From Tolypeutes matacus (Eukaryota; Chordata; Mammalia; Cingulata; Chlamyphoridae), in assembly GCA_026826555.1 (NCBI GenBank), contig JAKSZT010054304.1:34341424-34405423 (forward strand): 64,000 bases of DNA, written 5' to 3'. Position 1 is the first letter of the stretch. Each line of letters opens with the position of its first letter. A model generated the notes under the pieces. The model made no database searches, was not told the DNA's origin, and saw only the letters and a list, made by a program, of their open reading frames with translations. The position numbers and the translations under genes were made by a program. Positions 1-10,159 of the stretch are shown piece after piece.

Positions 1-1993
1 GGTGATAGTGGGCATCCTTGTCTTGTTCCCGATCTCAGAGGGAAGGCTTTTAGGATTTCACCGTTGAAAATGATGTTAGCTTTGGGTTTTTCATATATAC
101 CCTTTATCATTTTCAGAAAGTTTCCATCTATTCCTATCTTTTGTAGTGTTTTTATGAGGAAAGAGTGCTGTATTTTGTCGAATGCTTTTTCGGCATCTAT
201 AGAGATGATCATGTGATTTTTTTCTTTCAGTTTGTTTATGTGGTGTATTACATTGATTGATTTTCTTATATTGAACCATCCTTGCATACCTGGGATGAAA
301 CCCACTTGGTCATGATGTATAATCCTTTTGATATGTTGTTGAATGCGATTAGCAAGTATTTTGTTAAGGATTTTAGCATCTAGGTTCATTAGAGAAATTG
401 GTCTGTAATTTTCCTTTCTTGTGGTATCTTTATTTGGTTTTGGTATTAGGGTAATGTTGGCATCATAGAATGAGTTAGGCAATATTCCTTCTACTTCTAT
501 TTTTTGGAAGAGCTTAAGTAGAATTGGTGTTAGCTCTTTCCGGAATGTTTGGTAGAATTCAGCTGTGAAGCCATCTGGTCCTGGACTCTTCTTAGTTGGG
601 AGGTTTTTAATGACTGAGTCTATCTCTTTACTTGTAATTGGGCTGTTGAGTTCATCTATTTCTTCTTTCATCAATGTCGGCTGTTTGTGGGTTTCTAGAA
701 ACTTGTCCATTTCCTCTAAATTGTCATTCTTGTTGGCATATAATTTTTCAAAGTATCCTCTTATGATACTCTTTATTTCTGTGGGGTCAGTAGTGATATC
801 ACCTTGCTCATTCCTTATTTTATGTATTTGCATCTGTTCTCTCTTTTTCTTTGTTAGTCTGGCTAAGGGTTTGTCAATTTTGTTGATATTCTCGAAGAAC
901 CAGCTTTTGGTTTTGTTTATTGTTTCCAGTGCTTTCTTATTCTCTATTTCATTTAGTTCTGCTCTAATCTTGGTTATTTCCTGTTTTCTACTTCCTTTAG
1001 GTTTAGTTTGTTGTTGTTTTTCCAATTCCTCCAAGTGTGTAGTTAGGTCTTCAATTTTAGCTCTTTCTTCTTTTTTAATATATGAATTTATGGCTATGAA
1101 CTTCCCTCTCAGGACTGCTTTCGCTGCATCCCATAGGTTTTGATATGTTGTGTTGTTGTTTTCATTAGTTTCAAGGTAGTTACTGATTTCTTTGAAATTT
1201 CCTCTTTGACCCACTGTTTGTCTAAGAGTGTGTTGTTTAACTTCCATATCCTTGTGCCTAACCTGTTTCTCTGGCCCTTATTGATTTCCAACTTCATTCC
1301 GTTGTGGTCAGAGAAATTACTTTGTATAATCTCAATCTTTCTGAATTCATTGAGTGTTGTTTTGGGGCCTAGCATGTGGTCTATTTTGGAGTATGTTCCA
1401 TGTGCACTGGAGAAGAATGTAAATCCCGCTGTATTTGGGTGTAGTGTTCTGTATATATCTATTAAGTCCAAATCTTCTAATGTATTGTTGAGTGCCTTCG
1501 TTTCTTTATTGATTCTCTGCCTAGATGTTCTGTCTAATGATGATAGTGGTGTGTTGAAGTCCCCTGCTATAATTGTAGAGGAATTTATTTCTCCTCTTAG
1601 TTTTTCCAGAGTTTGCCGCACGTATTTTGAGGCACCTCGATTAGGTGCATAAATGTTGATGATTGTTCTCTCTTCTTGAGAGATTACTCCTTTTACTAAT
1701 ATGTAGTGTCCATCTTTGTCTCTTACAATAGTTTTGCATTTAAAGTCTATTTTGTCTGATATTAGAATAGCTACTCCTGCCCTTTTTTGGCTATTGTTAG
1801 CTTGTAAAATGGTTTTCCAGCCATTCACTTTCAGCCTCCTTGAATCCCTGGGCCGAAGGTGGGTTTCTTGTAGACAGCATATAGATGGATCATATTTTCT
1901 TATCCATTCTGCCAATCTGTGTCTTTTGATTGGTGAATTTAATCCATTAACATTCAGTGTTATTACTCGTAATGAATTTCTTACTTCAGTCAT
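1..1993 (-). pseudogene. L1-A ORF2 (endonuclease-reverse transcriptase), frameshifted and cut by window edge
   Basis: The frame starts at 1993 with MTEVRNSL and shows the apurinic-type endonuclease pattern: LNVNGLNSP near residue 14, LQETHL near 41, and GDFNTPL near 145. The SDH motif (SNFSDHNGM) lies near 230. Around 1185-1190 one base appears lost relative to the L1 pattern (AAGAAATCAG where AAGGAAATCAG is expected). The frame then reads out of register and stops at 1109. From 1109 to 1 the minus strand still resembles the reverse-transcriptase half, but further stops and shifts break it. In an active element this protein nicks the target and reverse-transcribes L1 RNA; this copy cannot make it. 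Confidence 0.85.
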
Positions 1994-2057
1994 TTTTTCT
2001 TTGGGTTAATGTATGTCATATGTTGTTTTGTTTCTCTTTTTGAGTTTTCAGTTGTTT

Positions 2058-3038
2058 TTAAACTCTCCTCCAACTCTCTCTCCTTTGTTTTTTCCTTTCA
2101 ATTTGTAGAGATTCCTTTAGTATTTCTTGAAGTGCTGGTTTCTTCTTGACATACTCTCTTAATTGTTGTTTATCTGTGAATATTTTGAACTCTCCATCAT
2201 TTTTGAATGCCAATTTTGCTGGGTAGAGAATTCGTGGCTGGAAGTTTTTTTCTTTTAGTGTTTTGACTATGTCATACCACTGTCTTCTTGCCTCCATGGT
2301 TTCAGCTGAGAAATCAGCACTTAATCTTATTGTGCTTCCCTTGTATGTGATGGTTCTCTTTTCTCTTGCTGCCTTGAGTATTTTCTCTTTGTCTTGAGCA
2401 TTGGACAGTTTGACAAGTATATGTCTTGGAGTTGGCCTGTTGGGATTTATACTATTTGGGGTGCGCTGTGCTTCCTGGATCTGCACATCCATCTCTCTCA
2501 ATAGAGTTGGGAAGTTTTCAGCCATAACTTCCTTCAACACTCCTTCTGTTCCCTTTCCCTTCTCTTCTCCTTCTGGGATGCCCATAATGCGTATGTGCGT
2601 GCGTCTTGCATTATCGGTTAATTCCCTGAGACCATACTGGATTTTTTCTATCTTTTTGTCTATGTTTTCTACAATCTCTTTGATTTCAACTGTATTGTCT
2701 TCCATATCACTAATTCTTTCCTCTGCCTGTTCAATTCTGCTGCCATGTGAGTCCAGCGTCTTTTTCATTTCTTGACTTGTGTCTTTGTTCGCCATCATAT
2801 CCATTACGTTTTTAGGTGTGTTAGTTATTTTTTCAGTATGTTCTCCCAGTGTCTTCTTTATATCCTTAATCTCTTCCTTCAGTTCTTTAAGTTGGTCCAT
2901 GATATTTGTTTGGATAGCTTTGATTAGTTGTTCGATGTACTGCATTACTTCCTGGTTTTTATTTTGTGCACTGGACTGGTCCATGTTTTCCAGTTTCTCA
3001 GAGTCATTTGTATTTTTCTGTTGCCCTCTGGTCATCAT
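2058..3038 (-). CDS. L1-A ORF1 protein (RNA-binding chaperone), intact 326 codons
   Basis: An uninterrupted minus-strand frame, close to the usual L1 ORF1p length of about 330-340. Residues about 30-140 are rich in E, K, Q and I in heptad-like order, which fits the trimerising coiled coil. Residues about 145-240 hold the RRM-like region (ARRTHIRIMGIPEGEEKGKG). Residues about 240-310 hold the C-terminal domain with FSAETMEARRQW and NFQPRILYPAKLAF. ORF1p coats L1 RNA and forms the ribonucleoprotein. The start beginning MMTRGQQKN is the first ATG after the 5' UTR. No evidence of host use; this is an element gene, likely silent. Confidence 0.85.
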   Translation of the reverse strand: MMTRGQQKNTNDSEKLENMDQSSAQNKNQEVMQYIEQLIKAIQTNIMDQLKELKEEIKDIKKTLGEHTEKITNTPKNVMDMMANKDTSQEMKKTLDSHGSRIEQAEERISDMEDNTVEIKEIVENIDKKIEKIQYGLRELTDNARRTHIRIMGIPEGEEKGKGTEGVLKEVMAENFPTLLREMDVQIQEAQRTPNSINPNRPTPRHILVKLSNAQDKEKILKAAREKRTITYKGSTIRLSADFSAETMEARRQWYDIVKTLKEKNFQPRILYPAKLAFKNDGEFKIFTDKQQLREYVKKKPALQEILKESLQIERKKQRRESWRRV

Positions 3039-3630
3039 ATTATCTTGATGGGTTTGTTCAGTTGATTAGCTTTTCTCTATGCTCTAGAATTTTATTTAGC
3101 TGTTGGTTCTGCGTGTGAGTTAAGTTTTCTCTTTGGCAGTTTTTCTTCTTATTTTATTTCCTTACTTCTTTCTATGTTCCCTTGAAGGCAAAAGGTTAGG
3201 GCCAGAGGAATCAAAAGATGTAAGGAAGGCAGAAGGATAATAGAAATGTTGATAAAAGTTAGAAGAGGGGCAAAATGAGATTCAATGAGATGAATATTTA
3301 ACTTGTGTAGGCAGTGTAGAGTACTAGGAAAAAATATGGAGTTCCTATAATGGACTGGGAAAACAAATGGAGGAATATATATATATAGTGATTTAGAAGG
3401 CTAGAATTATGAGGAGGTAGAGAAATAGTAGAGAAAGGTCTGAAAGGAAAAAGTTAATAGAATCTCCACCGTTCGGTCCACGCCGCCGATCCGCGCAGAT
3501 AGATGTCCCAAGCCTCTCACTCCACGTGTGCACAGCACAGACCCCTGGGCAGGACCCCGTCCCCAATCCGCCTTGCTCTGGGAGCTTGCAGTGTGCACCC
3601 TCCTACACCAACGCCATCTTGCCCCCCTCT
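3039..3630 (-). promoter_or_regulatory. 5' UTR / internal promoter of L1-A
   Basis: About 590 bp upstream of ORF1. The distal part (about 3460-3630) is GC-rich with CpGs, unlike the AT-rich surroundings, and begins near 3628 with a G-run then CAAGATGGCG. In L1 elements this leader carries the RNA polymerase II promoter and the YY1-like site sets the start point. The proximal part (3180-3450) is purine-rich on the plus strand. Promoter activity is inferred from position and motif only. Confidence 0.65.
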
Positions 3631-3689
3631 ACATCTCCTTCTATTCTTAGTGTTTTAAGTGTTTTTTGTTTGCTTGTTTTGTTTTGTTT

Positions 3690-4706
3690 TGTTTTTTAAT
3701 CAAGAATGGGAGCTGGATTTTGTCAAATGCCTTTGACATCAATTGAGATGCATCAATTGATGATCATGTGGTTTTTTTCCTTCATTGTGTTAAATTGGTG
3801 TATTACATTAATTGATTTTCTTATGTTGAACCACTCTTGCATTTCAGGGATAAATCTCACTTGATCATGGTGTATAATTCTTTTATTATGCTCTTGGATT
3901 TGGTTTGCTATTATTTTATTGAGGACTTTTATACCTATATTCAAAAGAGATATTGGTCTGTAGTTTTCTTGTGATGTCTATCTGGCTTTGATATGAGGGT
4001 GATGTTGGCCTCATTGAATGAGTTAGAGAGTGTTCCCTCCACTTCAATTTTTGGCAGAGTTTGAGCAGAATTGGAGTTAAGTCTTCTTGGAGTGTGGTTT
4101 GGTAGAATTCCGCTGTGAAGAGCCATCTGGTCCTGAGCTTCTCTTTGTTGGGAGATTTTTGAATACTGATTCAATCTCTATTACTTTGTTGAAATGTTCT
4201 AGTCCTTCTTGGGTCAATGTTGGTAGTTTGTGTGTTTCTATGAATTTGTCAGTTTCCTCTAGGTTATCTAGTTTATTGGCATTCAGTTGTTAATAGCATC
4301 CTCTTACTGTCCTTTTTATTTCAGCAGCGTTGGTAGTAATGTCCTTCTTTTCATTACTGATTTTGTTGATTCTATTTTTTTTGTTTTGTTTTGTTTTCTA
4401 TTTCATCTCTGCTCTAATCTTTGTTATTTCCTTCCTTTTGCTCACTTTTGATTTATTTTGCTCTTCTTTTTCTGGTTCTTCCAGTTTTGAGGTTAGGTCT
4501 CTGATTTGAAGTCTTTTTTAAGTTTATGCATTTAAAGCTGTAAATTTCCCTCTCATCACTGCTTTTGCTGAATCCCATAAGTTTTCATATGTTGTGTTTT
4601 TGTTTTCATTCACCTCAAGATATTTCCTCATTTTGCTTGTGATTTCCTCTTTTACCCTTTGGTTGTTTAAGAGTATGTTGTTTAATTTCCACATATTTGG
4701 GAATTG
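3690..4706 (-). mobile_element. Older L1 (L1-B), ORF2 reverse-transcriptase segment
   Basis: The minus strand resembles the same ORF2 stretch as positions 150-1240 of L1-A but is far more diverged, with many stops and small gaps. Short open pieces (3753-3944, 3941-4174) keep RT-like residues. A local duplication of CATCAATTGA lies near 3738-3761. The segment ends at about 4706, just 5' (in L1 sense) of GGAAATTAAACAACATAC, where unrelated sequence begins. Confidence 0.8.
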
Positions 4707-4995
4707 TGCTGCATTGGCATGAGTTCTGGTGAAACTGCAAAATAACTCTCAGTGCTCTTTTGTTTGTCAGCTACTATAAAGCCTTCTTGAAGTTCAACCA
4801 AAATCAGTTCCTCCTTCTTGTTCATGTCAAACACTGCCTTCTCAGTTATGATGAAGTTAACCGATTGCTTTCCAGTCAGTGGTAAAGCATGGTAAAGCTC
4901 CATGATGACCACTACTCTGGTTTGGGCACTGTATACTAAATCCATAGCACCTCCCGTTCCTTTCACCACCTTCCCACAGCATCCATTTATTTTTT
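4707..4995 (-). pseudogene. OXCT1: OXCT1-like (SCOT) retrocopy fragment, C-terminal coding end
   Basis: On the minus strand this reads [13 protein letters not shown], then [19 protein letters not shown], then [20 protein letters not shown]. These match in order the C-terminus of succinyl-CoA:3-ketoacid CoA transferase, the mitochondrial ketone-body enzyme, as I recall it. Compared with the enzyme, about 10 residues are missing between VVVIME and PLTGKQ, and the frame breaks just upstream of KVVKG (a WM- motif continues in another frame). Several separate coding motifs run together without intron, so this is a processed fragment. No 3' UTR or poly-A remains: the 3' end abuts L1-B directly at about 4706. 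Not functional. The intronless paralogue OXCT2 is an alternative source. Confidence 0.75.
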
Positions 4996-5087
4996 TCCCC
5001 TAAACACATAATCGGCACACTGAGTCTTCAGTTACAGACACTTTCTAAAGTACTCTTAGATTTCCTGAAGATTCAAATGCTTTTATG
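4996..5087. other. Short unassigned junction sequence
   Basis: About 90 bp between the OXCT1-like fragment and the inverted L1 5' UTR. I see no coding match or named repeat. It may be an eroded part of the retrocopy or of the L1. Confidence 0.4.
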
Positions 5088-5515
5088 GGGAGGATGGTGG
5101 AACAAGGAGCTCCAGGATCAGTCTCTCCACCATAGCAGCTATTAAACAGGCAGGAATTGTCTGAAATAATTGTTCTGGGGCTCCAGAGGCCAGAGAAACA
5201 CTGTATAGCCTCCAGGGAAGAGTGGGAGGAAGAGACTGCTAAACTGTAGTAAAGAACTGTGAGTGTTCTTTCTGTTTGGGAGCTGCCGATGCCAATCTCC
5301 CACTCTTGTGACAGGTCGCCATGGGATCCATTCCCTAGCTAGGGCCTGGTGAAATATAGGAACATGAAAATTCTCTTCCCCAAATAAGGGTGGGCACAGT
5401 CAAGCACTTATCACAGCTTTTGATTAGTAAATTCGGATCCCTAGGTCTGGGTTTTGAGCTGCTGTTTCAACCTGACCTGGACAGAGGCAGCAGCAACCAT
5501 TGTTTCAACCCCTCC
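5088..5515 (+). mobile_element. L1 5' UTR fragment in plus orientation, inverted relative to L1-B
   Basis: It starts with GGGGAGGATGGTGGAACA, an L1-like 5' end, and runs about 430 bp. Its reverse complement resembles 8870-9225, the 5' UTR of L1-B: both share CTAATCAAAAGCTGTGAT, a GTGCCCA block and a CTATACAGTGTT / CTGTACAGTGTT block in the same order. It is therefore a second copy of the same 5' UTR family facing the other way, about 3.4 kb from the first. It stops at about 5515, where minus-strand L1-B sequence resumes. Confidence 0.65.
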
Positions 5516-6800
5516 CCCACTTCAGCTCTCTTTTGTTTATTACTTACATGGTAAATATTTTCCATCCTTTGACTTTTAATGTATTTGTGTCTTTGAATTT
5601 AAGTAAAGTCTCTTCATGACAGCATATAGTTGAATCATGGATTTTTTTTTTTTTTTTTAAACTGTTCTGCCAATCTCTAACATTTGACTGGAGTTTAATC
5701 CTTTTATATTTAAAGTCACTACTGATAATGCAGAGCTTTCTTCTGCCATTTTGCTTATTTGTCCTTTGAATGTCTTATATCTTTTTTATCCCACAACTTC
5801 CATTAATGCATACCTTTATATTTATTTGCTTTTCTGTGTTGTACCATATTGTGCTCCTCCTCTTTTCTATATGGATATATATTTTCATCTGTTATCCTTG
5901 TGATTACCATGCGGTTAATATTTAACATCCTATGTATAACAATCATATTTGGTTTATACCAGCTCAATGTCAATAGCATACACATACACTTTTTCCAAAT
6001 ACCTCCATTCCCCTAGGTTTCCCAGATTTCTTTTTTTTTTTTTTTGTATTTGTTACGTTGTATGTCTAAAGCCATAGATTTATCATTACTTTTATGTATA
6101 ATAACCCAAGTGGTTATCTTTACCACAGGTCTTTATTTCTTTATGCTATTTTGTCTAGTGTCCTTTCCTTTCAGTCTGAAGAACTCCCTTTAGCATGCTT
6201 GTAGGATAGTTCTAGTAGTGGAGAACTCCCTCAGCTTTTGTTTATCTGGGAATGTGTAAATCTCTCCCTCATTTTTAAAGAAAGTCTTGCCCAGTATAAA
6301 ATTCTTAACTAGCAGTTATTTTCTTTCAGCACTTTAACTATTTCAACCCATTCCTTCTTGAAGCCTTCATGGTTTCTGATGAGAAATCAGCACTTTGTCT
6401 AATTGAGACTCCCTTGTACCTAACACATTGCTTTTCTCTTTCAGTTTTCAGAACTCTCTCCTGATAGAGAGTGTGATCAATATATGACAATGTGTATTTC
6501 TCATTTTTCTTCAGATTTTTCCTTTTTGGTGTACATAGTCATGTATTTTGCTAAGTTTGGGAAGTTTGCTGTCACTATTTCTTTGAATATTCCTTTACAC
6601 CTTTTTCTCTCTTCTCCTTCTGCACCTTCCATTGTGGATAAATAGGTATGCTTGATGGTGTCCCAGAAGTGTCTTAGGCGATTTCTGCTTTTAATAATTT
6701 TTTTTATCTTCCTTCTCCGCAGCCTGACTCATTTCAAGTGTCTTGTCTTCTTTATTTTGCCAGCTCCAGTCTGCTCTTGAAACCCTCTTGGGCATTTTTT
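5516..6800 (-). mobile_element. Older L1 (L1-B), start of ORF2 and ORF1 segment
   Basis: Minus-strand homology resumes with the first part of ORF2 (CAGCATATAGTTGAATCATGG at about 5622 matches the L1-A region near 1875). It then passes through the inter-ORF gap (about 5740-6120) into diverged ORF1. Near 6375-6400 GATGAGAAATCAGCAC parallels GCTGAGAAATCAGCAC in L1-A ORF1. Low-complexity T-runs lie at 5641-5658 and 6031-6045. Heavily mutated, no intact frame. Confidence 0.75.
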
Positions 6801-7905
6801 TTTCCTCAATACTAAGAACATAGTTTATTTAAGGATATCATATATTTAAAGGGATATATTACAAACAAATAGAGAAGGAAAGGATTCTCAATAAATAACT
6901 TTGTGAAAATTGTATGCAGTTTGTTAAAAGAAATTAGGCAATTACTTTGTAGGCAATTAGTCTGAACAAACATATACAAAATCATATAAAAACACATAAA
7001 TTGAAAACATTACACTTTAAGTTGAAAAAACATATTCAAGATAAAATGTAGAATAGAACATAATTTATTTTCTATGCTTTTATTCTTTGAATTTAAAGCA
7101 TAAATAGTTAACTATACACTAAGAAGCATGCCTAATACATAACACTAAATGAAATATACCAAACTGTGATATATTTTCAATATATTCTTTAGGAGTTAGT
7201 GTTTTTTTTTTTTTTTTTAATTAATTTTTTATTGTGGGAAAAATCAAAATTTTCACAATAATACCAATATTTGTAAAATGATAAATATATATGCATATAT
7301 GTGCATTTGCTTACAAAAATGTTATTTATATATATATAAATATATTTTAAGAGGTGATTAGATTAACTAAAATATTACACGGAACCCACCGGGATTCTCA
7401 TGTTGCCCACCTCCCACACAAACATCTCCCATAAGTGTGGCCCAACACCCTCAATGGACTTACACATCCTGGGGCCTTGCCACCAACCATAGACCACAGT
7501 TCATATCGTAGACCACACTCTCTCCCACACAGTTCTGAGTGGTGTGTGCTGATTTAAAATGGCCTACATCCGTTGCCACAACGGTACTCCGGACAACCTC
7601 CAAATCCTAAAGAAGCCCCTGTATTTCAACTGCACATCCCCTCCCTGCCCCGAAAGTGTCAAGTGGCCATTGGCTCCACCTCATTTTTATAATTTCTTCC
7701 ATTGCTAGAATCACCATATGTGTACAACAGAATACCATCAAGTCCACTCTAGTCCATAGTTCTTCCCCCAATCCTGAGGGGACTGGGATGGTGATGTCCA
7801 CTCCACCTCCAAGTGAGAGAGGGCTTATATCCCATGGATATGGTGGGTGGGATGATCCTGCCTGCACGCGCAGGCCCTCTCCATTCTCTGGGCTGGCCAT
7901 TGCCT
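6801..7905 (-). mobile_element. Retro-insertion into L1-B with target-site duplication; poly-T at left, nested L1-tail-like part
   Basis: Flanks match: CTCTTGGGCATTTTT (6786-6800) and CTCCTGGGCATTTTT (7906-7920), so everything between was inserted into L1-B. A T-run sits at the left edge, and AATAAA occurs on the minus strand about 25 bases inside it (about 6827), as in a minus-strand retrocopy. A second T-run (about 7202-7219) starts a nested part. Positions 7640-7905 look like lineage-specific L1 3' UTR. The source of 6804-7200 is not recognised. The frame at 7607-8005 crosses the right boundary and is not a gene. Confidence 0.6.
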
Positions 7906-9225
7906 CCTGGGCATTTTTCATTTCAGTTATTGGGTCTTCACCTCCAGTAGTTCTGTTTGGTTTGTCTTTAAAATTTTTCTTTACTAAGATTCTCATATTG
8001 CTCATTCATTGTTTTCCTGATATCCTTTAGTTCTTTTTCTGTATTTTCCTTGGCATTTTTAAGATCATTTTTTTTAAAGGCTTTGTTCAGAATGTCTATG
8101 TCTGGGTCGTCTTCATTGGTGTTTTCTGGATTTTTGTGGGTGGGCCATCATATCCTGTTTCTGTGTTTGTCTTATTGTATTTGGTTGTACACTGTGTGTT
8201 TTAATATTTTAAAATGGTAACTCTGGGATTTTTATTTTCTAGAAGATGTGTGTTTCTTGGTTTTGTAACCAGTTGGTGATGGGATAGAGATTTTGTTACA
8301 CTTCGGCTCTCTCATAGTAAGGTCTGCCCAAGGTGAATGCAGTGTGCAGGGTTTGCCCTATCTGGGCCTCTGTCTTGTCCTAGGTTTTTGCTTGCTAGTT
8401 GTTTTGGAGATCCCCTTTTTACAGTTTTGTTGTCCCCTCTGTTTCCCAGTAGACAGACCTCCTCCTGGGTGCTTAAAGCTGGCAAACCTTTGCCCCAGAT
8501 TTCAGTCTCTGTAGTTTCTTATGTTTCTTTTGTTGTCTCATGCTGCTTTTGCCTGGAAGGCAAATTCTGGGAGGAGGGGCATGATCAAGAGCATTTTTCC
8601 AGGTCAGTCTTTCCCAGCCAAAACAGGTCCAGGGATAAACAAGGGGGTAGAGACAGGCTTCACAGAGACTGTGGAGGGAATCAGGAAGAGTGTCCAAAAC
8701 TCTCTGACAGCTCCCCAAAGCTGAACTTTACTGTCCTGGCATGCCTAGTAAGTGTAGCCTTTCAACTAACTGTCCCCTGCAGCCCTGAGGAAGCACAGCA
8801 TCTTTAACTCTCCATCACAGCCACGCTTGTTTGCTTGTTCCTAGTAGCTTGAAACAATAGCTGCTGTTGTCCTTGGCAGGTTGAAACAATGGCTGCCCTC
8901 AGAGTTGGGTCCCCAGTGATCTGAAGTTGCTAATCAAAAGCTGTGATTAGTGATATGTTGTGCCCATCCCTGGTCTTGGAGAAGAGGATTGTTATTATCC
9001 CTTTCTGTCACCTGCATGCTAGCCAGGGACTGGACCCCAGTTAGGCCTGTTTTGAGTGGAGTATGGGCGCTGGTAGCCACCGCACGAGAAATTTACTCTT
9101 CTTTACCGTAATTCATCAGCCTCTTTCTCCCTCTATTCTCTGGATGCTGTACAGTGTTCTGTCCTCCAGAGTTTCAAAATAGTTGTTTCACACTATTGTG
9201 TGCTCCCTATTGTACCATCTTCTTA
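7906..9225 (-). mobile_element. Older L1 (L1-B), 5' end of ORF1 and 5' UTR
   Basis: After the retro-insertion, L1-B continues through the ORF1 beginning (a GGCCATCATAT start-like stretch at about 8142) and about 1 kb of GC-richer 5' UTR. It ends at about 9225 with CCATCTTCTTA, the reverse complement of an AAGATGG-type 5' end. Together with 3690-4706 and 5516-6800 this makes L1-B an originally full-length element now split by insertions. Open frames here (for example 8337-8807) have no protein resemblance I recognise. Confidence 0.65.
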
Positions 9226-9269
9226 TAATCCAGATTTACAAAAAGTTTAAAAAAATTTTTTATTTTTAA

Positions 9270-9740
9270 AGTACTGCTGTATATTCAGTGGCTTTCCATT
9301 GCGCTTACAGTTAAAAGCCTCAGTCTTTAATGTGAGTAACTATCCTTTGTGTGGTCTTACCTGTCCCTTTCTCTTTCCTTTCCAGCATCAGCTTATACCA
9401 GTCTTCTCCTCTTTCGTGCTATGGTTTTTCCTCTTCCAAGAGTCCTTTCCCTTTTTGTTAACAACTAATTATCCCTTAGGTATTAATTAAAACATTATTT
9501 CCTCGGCAAAGGCTATTCTGACCCTAGACAACACAGTTTAGATCAGGTCTCCTGTTACATGCTTTTTCATTTTGGCAGTTGTCCATTTATTTGTATGAAA
9601 TTTGCTAAACTGCCATTTATGTCCGAGAGCATTGTCTCAAAAACTTAAGACTATTTTTGTTCATCATTACATCTACAGCTCATGTCTCAATGCCTAGACT
9701 CAGTAAAGAGTTATCAAGTAAATGGAATTTTTCAATGTTT
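9270..9740 (+). repeat. L2 LINE fragment (3' half)
   Basis: The order of motifs fits L2: TTAAAAGCCTCAGTC, a CCTTTCCAGCATC block, CTCTTCCAAGAGTCC, then the 3' end with TACATCTACAGC, a TGCCTAGAC block and a run into AAATGGAATT. Diverged and ancient; no coding capacity. Confidence 0.55.
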
Positions 9741-9847
9741 CTTCCAGCCTACAGAGGACTGGACTCATGAATTCCTAATTTTGCCTAATGTTGAGTTGTA
9801 GAATTTAACATGATTAAATTGGGCATCCCAGGATGCCAACAGTAGTT

Positions 9848-10064
9848 GTTTTTTTTGAGGTACTCAGGACCTTTTATGTGGAAAGCCGACGCTCAACCAC
9901 TGAGCCACATTGACTCCCCCTGAGTTGGTTTCTTTTCTGAGTTGTTGTTTTTTTTTTTTGCTTTTGTTTTGTTTTTGTTTTTTTCTAGGAGGTACCAGGA
10001 ACCAAACCCAGGACCTCCCATGTGGGAAGCAGGTGCTCAACTGCTTGAACCATATCTGTTCCAA
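9848..10064 (-). mobile_element. Dimeric tRNA-derived SINE with target-site duplication
   Basis: Two tRNA-like units in one orientation. Unit 1 head is at about 10062 (CCCAGGACCTCCCATG, B-box side) and unit 2 is at about 9857-9919. A T-rich spacer and a CTGAGTTGGTTTC linker lie between them. One perfect 12-bp duplication, CCAACAGTAGTT, flanks the whole pair (9836-9847 and 10065-10076). Both units therefore probably arrived together. Such SINEs carry an internal RNA polymerase III promoter and are moved by L1. Confidence 0.8.
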
Positions 10065-10159
10065 CCAACAGTAGTTTGAAACAGTAGTTCCATCTGTATT
10101 GTATTTATATTGTGGAAAGTCACACCTCACGTCTTTTCTATGTATTTTTTGTTGTTGTT

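Larger units (their letters stand above)
1..3630 (-). mobile_element. Younger L1 LINE (L1-A), 5' part, 3' end outside window
   Basis: Read on the minus strand this is 5' UTR (3630 to 3039), ORF1 (3038 to 2058), a 64-bp gap, then ORF2 from 1993 running off the window start. The 5' end is intact: the GC-rich leader starts with a G-run and an AAGATGGCG motif at about 3612-3621, where L1 5' UTRs carry a YY1-like site. ORF1 is open and ORF2 is frameshifted, so this is a fairly young but non-autonomous copy. The bases just beyond 3630 lead into an older minus-strand L1, so this copy probably inserted into that one. The target duplication cannot be checked because the 3' end is missing. Confidence 0.9.

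Noticed and set aside
565..1143. Plus-strand frame of 192 codons at the window start, and similar ones at 1140-1652, 2401-2775 and 2779-3048
   Set aside because: Antisense shadows of L1-A ORF2 and ORF1; the minus strand carries the recognisable proteins.
7607..8030. Overlapping frames on both strands
   Set aside because: Cross the boundary of a retro-insertion with target duplication; repeat-derived.
8337..8807. Plus-strand frame of 156 codons with a Cys-rich N-terminus
   Set aside because: Lies antisense in the GC-richer 5' UTR of L1-B; no family resemblance, no splice or promoter context.
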